This document shows positions 57,139-64,000 of a DNA stretch of 64,000 nucleotides, in pieces. The position numbers and the translations under genes are program-made. Under the pieces are notes generated by a model. It had not been told where the DNA came from. It saw only the letters and a list, made by a program, of their open reading frames with translations, and did not search any database. Each line of letters begins with the position of its first letter. The stretch's first letter is position 1. The DNA is taken from the NCBI GenBank assembly GCA_964570205.1, contig CAZMXI010000002.1, positions 10,221-74,220 of the forward strand. The letters run 5' to 3'. The stretch is from CAZMXI01 sp964570205 (GTDB lineage Bacteria; Planctomycetota; Phycisphaerae; Tepidisphaerales; Tepidisphaeraceae).

Positions 57139-57849
57139 TCATCGCCGCTTCAGCATCAGGGCGGCTACGCCGATCAGGCCCAGAAGGGCAACCGAGGGTT
57201 CGGGAATGGCGGTCACAGAGATCATCTGGGTGATCTTGGCATCCACTGTCTCATCGTCGAGCGTGTAGGAGACGTGCAGATAACCGTCGCTGCCTTTGGT
57301 GAAGCCATACTGCTGGGTGTTCCGGCCGGGCTCGTTGGGGTCATGGACGTTGAACTTGCCATCTTCGGCCGAGAACCCGGGCAGCCAGTGACCCTCGCCA
57401 TCCCATTGAATAAGGATGAGGACTTTCTCGCCTTTGTCGATCTCGGACTTATAGAAGTCCCAGGAGGGTATCTCACCCTCATACGCTCCCTGTTGCTTGG
57501 ACCGCAGTCCGACACCGTGGTCTTTGAACCAGTCTTTGATTCCTTGCCACATGTCGTCGTTGTGGACGATTCCGGGGCCGAGGTACTTGTCTTTCTGGAG
57601 TTCCTGACTGAGCTTATCGGCCTGATTCTCACCCGTGTCCGGCTCAAGCTCGGCAGGGACCAGGCCTGGGTACTTGGAATCCCAGTAGTCGAGGACGTCG
57701 ACCAGGGCAATATGCCCGCAGCCCTCGTTGGGTTGATTGGGATCGGACCAATCGTAGTCGTACTGAGAATTGGCGTCGGCCGGGCCCGCGATGCCCAGCA
57801 GCGCAACACAGAACAGGAACCCACTGAATGGCGAGATTGCGCGAATCAT
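57139..57849 (-). CDS. PEP-CTERM-anchored C39-like cysteine peptidase fold protein
   Basis: 236 residues from the ATG at 57849 (GAGGG upstream) with a signal peptide ending near PADANS. A papain-like/C39 layout is suggested by EGCGHIALVDVLDYWDSKYP (Cys), EGHWLPGFSAEDGKFNVHDPNEPG (His and Asp/Asn). The C-terminus AIPEPSVALLGLIGVAALMLKRR is a PEP-CTERM sorting signal: PEP motif, hydrophobic helix, basic end. Exosortase would cut and attach the protein to the envelope. Peptidase activity is inferred and unproven. Confidence 0.78.
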   Translation of the reverse strand: MIRAISPFSGFLFCVALLGIAGPADANSQYDYDWSDPNQPNEGCGHIALVDVLDYWDSKYPGLVPAELEPDTGENQADKLSQELQKDKYLGPGIVHNDDMWQGIKDWFKDHGVGLRSKQQGAYEGEIPSWDFYKSEIDKGEKVLILIQWDGEGHWLPGFSAEDGKFNVHDPNEPGRNTQQYGFTKGSDGYLHVSYTLDDETVDAKITQMISVTAIPEPSVALLGLIGVAALMLKRR

Positions 57850-58090
57850 GACTTTGCCCTCACTTCTTTGCGCTCGCGAACACGCGGCGCGGACCAGGAT
57901 AACCGCAACCCAAGCCTCCATTCTACTGCGTGTCACGCTTGGTGCAAGCAAGAACACGAAATCGATGGCGTCATGTCAGGCTTGGCTTGCTCAACAGGTG
58001 GTTGCGCATAGAGTAGCTAGCGATGACAGGCATGTCTGATTGCAGTTCGACACGGGCGAATTGCCCGCGCCATGGCGAATGGAGATGAGC

Positions 58091-59407
58091 ATGAGTGACA
58101 AACGAATTGTGACGCGCAGGAGGTTCGTTCAGGGGGCGGCGGTTGCGGCGGCAGCACCGATGATCGCGCCGAGGTCGGTGCTGGGGCAGGCCCGGCCGGC
58201 GCCGAGCAATCGGATCACGGTCGGGTTCATCGGCATCGGCAACATGGGCGGCGGGCACTATGGCGGAATGCTCCGCAATGGCGAAGTGCAGATCGTGGCC
58301 GTGTGCGATGTTCGCCAGCAGGTGCGTGACCGGTGCAAGCAGCAGGCCGAGCAGGCTTATGGTCAGGATATGGCCAGCGGCAAATACAAGGGATGCGACA
58401 CGTATAAGGACTTCCGGGAGATGCTGGCGCGGCCGGACATCGACGCCGTGCTGATCGCCACGCCCGAGCACTGGCACGCGATCATGGTGATCGAGGCGGC
58501 GAAGGCGGGGAAGGACATCTACTGCGAGAAGCCGCTGTCGCACACGATCCGCGAGGCGCAGGCGATGACGGATGCGGTGCGGCGGTATGGGCGGGTGTTT
58601 CAGACCGGCTCGCAGCAGCGATCGAGCCGCGAGTTCCGCCAGGCGTGCGAATACGTCCGCAGTGGCCGGATTGGCAAAGTCCAGAGCGTGCACGTCGCGG
58701 TGGGCGGCACGAGCAACTGGGCCTACCTGCCCGAGCAGCCGGTGCCCGAAGGGCTGGACTGGGATATGTGGCAGGGGCCGGCGATGTGGGCGCCCTACAA
58801 CGCTGAGCGTGCCAGCGGGAGCTACTCGGGCGGCTGGCGGCTGATTCGCGACTATTCCGGCGGCATGATGTGCGACTGGGGCGCGCATCACATTGACATT
58901 GCGCAATGGGGGCTCGGCATGGACCAGAGCGGACCCGTGAAAGCGATTCCCCCCGGCAAGGAATACCCGGTGCTGACCTATAAATACGCCAACGGGGTCC
59001 CGTGCTATCACATGCACGGCGCGGGCGCCAGGGAGATCAAGGTGCCGACAGGGCGGGGCGTGAACGGCGTGCTGTTCGTGGGCGAGAAGGGGTGGGTTGA
59101 AGTCAACCGGGGCTACCTGAGGACCAATCCGGAGGACATCATGAAAGAGCCGTTGTCGCCGGGCGAGGTGCATCTGTACGACAGCAGCGGCCACACCAGC
59201 GACTGGATCGAGTGCATCAAGACGCGCCAGCGGCCAATCTGCGATGTGGCGGTCGGCGCCAGCACGATCACGATGTGCCACCTGGGGAACATCGCCTACT
59301 GGCTGAACCGGTCGTTCAAGTGGGACCCGGCGAAGCGTGAGATCGTCGGCGACGCCGAGGCGGCAGCCCTGGTGGAACTGCCGATGCGGGCGCCGTGGCG
59401 GCTGTAG
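58091..59407 (+). CDS. Tat-exported Gfo/Idh/MocA family oxidoreductase (pair 2)
   Basis: 438 residues. The ATG at 58091 follows GGAG (58081-58084). Tat signal TRRRFVQGAAVAAAAPMIAPR, Rossmann motif GFIGIGNMGGGHYGG, catalytic-lysine motif YCEKPLSHTIREAQAM, and a YSGGWRLIRDYSGGMMCDWGAHHIDIAQW block typical of planctomycete exported members. It would oxidise a sugar derivative using a bound NAD(P). The HEAT-repeat gene follows after 59 bp, the same order as at 9726-13216. Confidence 0.9.
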   Translation: MSDKRIVTRRRFVQGAAVAAAAPMIAPRSVLGQARPAPSNRITVGFIGIGNMGGGHYGGMLRNGEVQIVAVCDVRQQVRDRCKQQAEQAYGQDMASGKYKGCDTYKDFREMLARPDIDAVLIATPEHWHAIMVIEAAKAGKDIYCEKPLSHTIREAQAMTDAVRRYGRVFQTGSQQRSSREFRQACEYVRSGRIGKVQSVHVAVGGTSNWAYLPEQPVPEGLDWDMWQGPAMWAPYNAERASGSYSGGWRLIRDYSGGMMCDWGAHHIDIAQWGLGMDQSGPVKAIPPGKEYPVLTYKYANGVPCYHMHGAGAREIKVPTGRGVNGVLFVGEKGWVEVNRGYLRTNPEDIMKEPLSPGEVHLYDSSGHTSDWIECIKTRQRPICDVAVGASTITMCHLGNIAYWLNRSFKWDPAKREIVGDAEAAALVELPMRAPWRL

Positions 59408-59466
59408 TGGACTCTCGCTGTGTGATGGTGGACATCCGATCGAAAACCAGATACCGGGGCTCAAAT

Positions 59467-61512
59467 ATGAAACGAATACTCACGGCAGTTGCAGTGATGG
59501 TGATGATGGCATGCGTGGCCAGGTCGGCGGAACCTTTGCCGCTGGAAGAGCTGGGCAGCCAGGATCTGAACAAGCAGAAGGCGTCGCAGCTTGCGCTACA
59601 GACGATGGTGTATAACGCCAGCCGACCGGGCGCGGAGGCCGAGCGCGTGGCCATCTGCAATGAACTGGCCGGCTCGCTGGCGAAGGACCTGAACCCGACG
59701 GCGAAGGTCTGGATCATCCGGCAGCTTGAATTTGCCGGTCGGGCTGAAGCGGTGCCGGCCCTGACGGGTGCGCTGGCGAGTCAGGATGCCTGGATCGCGG
59801 AGACGGCGAGGCGAGCCTTGCAGTGCAATCCGTCGGCCGAGGCCGGGGCAGCGCTGCGATTGGCGCTGGAGAAAGCGACGGACGCGAAGTGGAGAGTGGC
59901 GTTGATCAACGCGCTGGGCTATCGCCGCGACAAAACCGATACGGGGGTGTTGATTCCGCTGATTAAGGATGGGAATGAGGATGTGCGGATGGCGGCCGCC
60001 CAGGCGCTGGCCGACATCGGAGACAAGGCGGCGCTGGCGGCGTTCAAGGACATGCCGGCCCCGTCAAAGGAGGCGGTGGGCCGGGCCGTCGAGGCGTGGC
60101 TGCGCCTCGCCGAGCGCATGGCGGACCAGGGTGAGAAGGCGGCGGCGCTGGAGATGTACAAGCCGATGCTGAATGGCCCGGGGCAGTACAGGTGCGCGGC
60201 GATCGTGGGGCTGGGCCGGGCCGGGGACGTGGCCGAACTGGATGCGATTTTCGCAGCGATGGATGATGCCGATCCAAAGATTCGCGGGTCGGCCCTTGAG
60301 GCGCTGGGGCTGATGAAGTCCGACGCCGTAACCCAGGCGATCGCGGCCAAGGCGAGCAATGCCAAGCCGGCGGCCAAGGCGACGCTGCTGCGGGCGTTGG
60401 CGCAGCGGGGCGACAAGAGCGCGCTGGGCGTGTTCGTCGCCGCCGCCGAGGATCCCGATGACACGGTAAAGCTGGAAGCGGTGCGGGGCATCGCGGTGGT
60501 GGGGGATGCGTCGGCGCTGGGCCTGCTGGTGAACATCGCGGCCGACGGAAAGGGTCAGCTCAAGGATGCGGCGCGGATGAGCATGGACCGCCTGCCCGGC
60601 GCAGGGGTCACTTCGGCAATGATTGCGGCGATGCCGAACGCCAAGCCCGCTGCCAAGGCCGAACTGGCGCGTAGCCTGTCAGCGCGCAAGGCGACGGACG
60701 CGGTGGATGCGCTGCTTAAGGCGGCGGCCGACGAGGACCTCGCCGTGCGCACCGAAGCGATGCGGGCTCTGGGCGCGCTGGGCGACCAGCAGTCTCTGTC
60801 ACAGGTGCTGGCGCTGGCGGCGAAGATCACCGATGCCGACGAGCGGGATGAAGCCGTGAAGGCGATCGTGGCGATCTGCCGGCGCAATCCGGATGCCCAG
60901 AAGCGAGCGGACGCGGTGTTGGCCGCGCTCGATGGGGCGCAAGGACCGGCGAAGGCGTTGTTGATGAACGCGGCCGGTCGGATTGGCGCGCCGGCAGCGC
61001 TGCCGACGTTGCGGGGCGCGCTGAAGTCGGAAGATGCGCAGATGCGCGACGCGGCGGTGCGGGCCCTCGCCGATTGGCCGGACATGGGCGCTGCCGCCGA
61101 TCTGCTGGCGATCGCCAAGGACGAAGCAGCCACGCAGACACACCGGGTGCTGGCGCTACAGGGCTATTTGCGGCTGGTGGCGCTGCCCAGCAACCGCAAC
61201 GCCGCGCAGACGCTCAACGCCTATCGCGAAGCGGCGTCGGCCGCCACCCGTCCAGAGGAAAAGCGCCGGATTATCGCCGGGCTGGGCGATGTCAGGCATA
61301 TTGAATCGCTGACGATGATTGAGCCGTACCTGTCGGATGCAGCACTGCGGGAAGATGCCGCTGCGGCGGCGGTGAAGGTTGGCCGGGAGATCTGGCAGGG
61401 CAACCGGGAAGCCGTCAAGCCGATCATGCAGAAAGCGGCCGAGGCGGCGCGCAACCAGCGCGTGAAACAGCAGGCCAACGAGGTCATCGACCGGATCGAT
61501 CGCCGCAGGTAG
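59467..61512 (+). CDS. Exported HEAT-repeat protein (pair 2)
   Basis: 681 residues. The ATG at 59467 gives a signal peptide (MKRILTAVAVMVMMACVARSA). The mature protein is made of many HEAT/PBS-type helical repeats (e.g. LAVRTEAMRALGALGDQQSL; DAQMRDAAVRALADWPDM). It resembles the protein at 11066-13216 in length, signal peptide, repeats and C-terminal region. No catalytic motif. Presumed binding partner or scaffold of the upstream oxidoreductase. Confidence 0.87.
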   Translation: MKRILTAVAVMVMMACVARSAEPLPLEELGSQDLNKQKASQLALQTMVYNASRPGAEAERVAICNELAGSLAKDLNPTAKVWIIRQLEFAGRAEAVPALTGALASQDAWIAETARRALQCNPSAEAGAALRLALEKATDAKWRVALINALGYRRDKTDTGVLIPLIKDGNEDVRMAAAQALADIGDKAALAAFKDMPAPSKEAVGRAVEAWLRLAERMADQGEKAAALEMYKPMLNGPGQYRCAAIVGLGRAGDVAELDAIFAAMDDADPKIRGSALEALGLMKSDAVTQAIAAKASNAKPAAKATLLRALAQRGDKSALGVFVAAAEDPDDTVKLEAVRGIAVVGDASALGLLVNIAADGKGQLKDAARMSMDRLPGAGVTSAMIAAMPNAKPAAKAELARSLSARKATDAVDALLKAAADEDLAVRTEAMRALGALGDQQSLSQVLALAAKITDADERDEAVKAIVAICRRNPDAQKRADAVLAALDGAQGPAKALLMNAAGRIGAPAALPTLRGALKSEDAQMRDAAVRALADWPDMGAAADLLAIAKDEAATQTHRVLALQGYLRLVALPSNRNAAQTLNAYREAASAATRPEEKRRIIAGLGDVRHIESLTMIEPYLSDAALREDAAAAAVKVGREIWQGNREAVKPIMQKAAEAARNQRVKQQANEVIDRIDRRR

Positions 61513-61592
61513 AGACTGCCGACGTGCGGCAAATCCATGCGGGCGCGGGCGAAGCGCAATATCGCCCGCGCCGGCATTGCGTTTGGCGATGA

Positions 61593-62327
61593 TCAGGTGA
61601 TCGAGCGTCCACCATCCAGGCGGATGATCTGGCCGGTGATGTACGAGCCGGCGGTGCACAGGAAGTGCACGAGCTCGGCCACCTCCTGCGGCGTGCCGGC
61701 CCGGCCAAGCGGCACCCGGCGAAGGTAACGCTGTCGATCTTGAGCGGGGTAGTCATCAGGCCACTGCACCACGCCCGGCGCGATGCCGTTGACGGCCACA
61801 TCGGGGGCCAGCTCCTTGGCCAGACCCAGGGTGAGCGTGAGCAGCGCGCCCTTGCTGGCGCAATAGACAAGATATTCCGGCCAGGGGCGTTCGGCGAGCA
61901 GATCGACCATGTTGATCACGTGGCCACGGCTCTGGCGCAGCGCCGGCTCGAACTGCCGGCACAGCAGCAGGGGCGCCTCGACATGCACCGCCCAGAACCG
62001 CCGCGACTGGTCGGGCGTCGCCGCCTTCAGCGAACTGGGCTCGAAGAGCGATGCGTTGTTGATCAGGACATCCAGGCGGGAGAATGCCGCGTTGAACTGG
62101 GTGGCCACGTGGCTGCAGGCGGCCTTGCAGGATTCAAAGTCCGCCTTGATGGCAACCGCCTTACGGCCGGTGGACTCGATTCGGCCAACCAGTTCGACGG
62201 CCTGTTCCCGGCTTTGGCGATACGTGAAGGCCACGTCGAAACCGGCAGCCGCGAGGCGTTCGACGATGGCCCGGCCGACGCGCCGGGCCCCGCCCGTGAT
62301 GAGGGCAACCCGCTGGGTCTGATCCAT
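61593..62327 (-). CDS. Short-chain dehydrogenase/reductase, pteridine-reductase-like
   Basis: 244 residues. The cofactor motif TGGARRVGRAIVERL has the GGARRxG form typical of pteridine and dihydromonapterin reductases (FolM/PTR1). NNAS, the catalytic YCASK (Tyr and Lys) and the closing ITGQIIRLDGG are present. It probably reduces a pterin or another carbonyl with NADPH. It is divergent from the coaX-like gene. Confidence 0.85.
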   Translation of the reverse strand: MDQTQRVALITGGARRVGRAIVERLAAAGFDVAFTYRQSREQAVELVGRIESTGRKAVAIKADFESCKAACSHVATQFNAAFSRLDVLINNASLFEPSSLKAATPDQSRRFWAVHVEAPLLLCRQFEPALRQSRGHVINMVDLLAERPWPEYLVYCASKGALLTLTLGLAKELAPDVAVNGIAPGVVQWPDDYPAQDRQRYLRRVPLGRAGTPQEVAELVHFLCTAGSYITGQIIRLDGGRSIT

Positions 62328-62410
62328 GCGGTGAGCTTACCCGAAAGCCGGGCGGCGGGGCAGGTCTTTGCCCCGCGACCAACGGGCCGGGCGCGGATAT
62401 ACTCCACTTC

Positions 62411-63184
62411 ATGGAAATCAACCTGTTGGTGCTGAATGCGGGCAATTCGCGCCTGGCGATCGGGGCCTTCGTGGCAGGGCAGCTCGAGTATTCCACGCGC
62501 ATCCGCAACGAGCAGCGCGGTGACTGGGCCGGTCGGATCGCCGAAGCGTGGTCGCGCATCCAGGGGAAGGAGAACGCCGCCATCGCAGTCGCCAGCGTGA
62601 ATGGCTCGCTTGAGGATGCCCTGGAGCAGGCCATCGCGCAGGCAACCGGGCAGAAGCCCGAGAAGGTTGGCCGGGACATCGATCTGCCGATCAAAGTGCT
62701 GACGGACAGGCCCGAGGAGACCGGCGTGGACCGGGTGCTGAACATCGCAGCGGCCTATGAGCAGATGGGCAAAGGGTGCGTCGTCGTGGATGCGGGCACC
62801 GCCATCACAGTGGATTGCTGCAACAACGAGGGCGCGTTCCTGGGCGGGGCCATTGCGCCGGGCGTGGCCATGATGCTCGATGCGCTGCACGAGCGGACCG
62901 TGCGGCTGCCGCGCGTGCAGATGGAGGTGCCCGAGGCGCCTTTCGGGAAGAACACCGAACAGGCGATCCTCCACGGCGTGTATCATGGCATTCGCGGCAT
63001 GATCAAGGAACTGGTGGAGAATTACGCCACCGAACTCGGATATTGGCCGGACATCGTGGCGACAGGCGGGGATGCTCCGAAGCTGTTCGAAGGTTGGGAG
63101 CTGATCCATGCGGTGGCGCCCGACCTGACGCTGTACGGCATCGCGCTGGCGTATGCGGAGCACCACATCCGGCACAAGAACTGA
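62411..63184 (+). CDS. coaX: Type III pantothenate kinase-like protein
   Basis: 257 residues. CoaX signatures: GVDRVLNIAAAYEQ (the GxDR motif with the catalytic Asp), VVVDAGTAITVDCC, and GGAIAPGVAMMLDALHERTVRLP. The first motif, usually DxGN(T/S), reads LNAGNSRLAIG, with Asn replacing the ATP-site Asp, so activity may be altered. CoaX phosphorylates pantothenate at the first step of CoA synthesis. The MnmE-like gene starts 12 bp downstream. Confidence 0.85.
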   Translation: MEINLLVLNAGNSRLAIGAFVAGQLEYSTRIRNEQRGDWAGRIAEAWSRIQGKENAAIAVASVNGSLEDALEQAIAQATGQKPEKVGRDIDLPIKVLTDRPEETGVDRVLNIAAAYEQMGKGCVVVDAGTAITVDCCNNEGAFLGGAIAPGVAMMLDALHERTVRLPRVQMEVPEAPFGKNTEQAILHGVYHGIRGMIKELVENYATELGYWPDIVATGGDAPKLFEGWELIHAVAPDLTLYGIALAYAEHHIRHKN

Positions 63185-63196
63185 GCGGGCCTCGCG

Positions 63197-64000
63197 ATGA
63201 ATGGATTCTTGGGAAACCGGGCGATCCTGCTGACGCCGCCGGGCGTGGGGGCCATTGCCGTTGTGCGCCTGTGCGGCGAGGCGGTGGGCGCGTTCCTGTC
63301 GCGGCACTTCCCCCGGGCGGCTGCGGGAAGATGCGTGCGCGGCGACCTGACGGCCGACGGCTCTGTCCTGGATGATGCGGTGGTGATGCTGAGCGAGGAT
63401 GGTTCATTCGCCGATGTGAATGTGCATGGCGGGGCTTGGGTGGTGCAGTCGGTGCTGGAACTGGCCGGGCGGTGCGGGTTTTCGGTTGCTCCGGCCGAAA
63501 CGGGCCCGCTGGCCGACGATGCTGTTGAGGGACGCGACATCCTGGAGCGGGAGACGCTGGCACACCTGCCGCTGGCGCGGACGGAGCAGGCGATCCGCAT
63601 CCTGCTGGCGCAGCGGGAGAACTGGCGGGCTTTTATCACATCTCACCCCGGCCGGAACGAGATTGAGTCCGTGATGGACCGGCGGGGATTGTACTGGCTA
63701 TTGCACATGCCGCGCGTGGCAATCGTGGGGGCCGCCAATGCAGGCAAGTCAACCTTTGCCAACCGGCTTTTCGCGCGGGAACGATCGATCACGGCCGACC
63801 TGCCCGGCACCACGCGAGACTGGGTGAACGAGCTGGCGAACATCGACGGTCTGGCGATCATGCTGGTGGATACCCCTGGATGGCGGCGGTCCGGCGATGC
63901 GATAGAACGAGCCGCCATCGAGCGCAGCACTGAGCAGGTCAGCCGGGCGGACCTCGTCATCTCGGTGCTGGATGCCGCTCGGCCGCTGGAGTCGGAGCAG
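63197..64000 (+). CDS. MnmE/TrmE-like GTPase, shortened N-terminal region (3' end outside window)
   Basis: 268 codons are visible and the frame is open at the window end. The N-terminal domain reads LLTPPGVGAIAVVRLCGEAV and DVNVHGGAWVVQSV, like the MnmE folate-binding domain. The usual GEFTxRAFLNGKxDLxxAE segment is missing or diverged, and the G1 motif GAANAGKSTFANRL appears near residue 178, earlier than in normal MnmE. G2 (PGTTRDW) and G3 (DTPGW) are intact. MnmE modifies tRNA wobble uridines with MnmG. The shortened form may be a paralogue with another role. Confidence 0.8.
   Translation, partial: MNGFLGNRAILLTPPGVGAIAVVRLCGEAVGAFLSRHFPRAAAGRCVRGDLTADGSVLDDAVVMLSEDGSFADVNVHGGAWVVQSVLELAGRCGFSVAPAETGPLADDAVEGRDILERETLAHLPLARTEQAIRILLAQRENWRAFITSHPGRNEIESVMDRRGLYWLLHMPRVAIVGAANAGKSTFANRLFARERSITADLPGTTRDWVNELANIDGLAIMLVDTPGWRRSGDAIERAAIERSTEQVSRADLVISVLDAARPLESEQ

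Overview
The window reads as a GC-rich chromosomal segment of a planctomycete-type bacterium, probably of the Phycisphaerae side of the phylum (inference). Supporting signs are: a giant surface protein with an LERRQLLS N-terminal motif, lamin-tail domains and a dockerin-like end; two Tat-exported Gfo/Idh/MocA dehydrogenases, each followed by an exported HEAT-repeat protein; a protein with a near H-X9-DG prepilin-type motif; a PEP-CTERM protein; and many exported carbohydrate-active and PQQ-propeller proteins. No rRNA, tRNA, CRISPR array, prophage or insertion sequence was found. Two 10-N assembly gaps (6210-6219 and 47289-47298) each fall inside a gene.

Layout. 196-13216: giant surface protein, then an oxidoreductase/HEAT pair. 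13295-21902: VOC protein, SNF2/SWIM helicase, larB-nnrD, recG. 21909-25846 (minus): fused siroheme decarboxylase ahbAB, ahbC, and an NtrC-type regulator, i.e. part of the siroheme-dependent heme route. 25972-28125: methyltransferase and PQQ-propeller protein. 28286-35336: a five-gene redox operon, hdrC-hdrB-hdrA followed by two fusion genes that together resemble FlxABCD, giving a compact Flx-Hdr NADH/heterodisulfide-reductase-type electron-bifurcation module. 35391-39619: small membrane protein, leucyl aminopeptidase, YpdA-like flavoprotein, Fe/Mn superoxide dismutase. 39786-43220: Tat-exported deacetylase-like protein with a heparinase II/III-like protein. 43211-53249: octaheme cytochrome/HEAT/TPR protein, MalQ, and on the other strand GlgX, TreZ and a GH5 glycosidase. 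53427-56134 (minus): ECF sigma factor, duplicated-domain anti-sigma-like membrane protein, secretin-like STN protein. 56233-57849: trpA and a PEP-CTERM protein with a C39-like fold. 58091-61512: second oxidoreductase/HEAT pair. 61593-64000: SDR reductase, CoaX-like kinase, and a shortened MnmE-like GTPase cut by the window end.

Together the genes suggest an organism that degrades and remodels polysaccharides outside the cytoplasm, stores glycogen-like glucan, and has an anaerobic or microaerobic redox metabolism. That metabolism would use an NADH-linked Flx/Hdr complex and multiheme cytochromes whose heme may come from siroheme. The most interesting items are the fused Flx-Hdr operon, the alternative heme genes coupled to an NtrC-type regulator, the twice-occurring oxidoreductase/HEAT pair, and a roughly 75-bp hairpin-containing element present at two intergenic sites, one of them directly downstream of a strong AT-rich promoter with no recognisable gene behind it.
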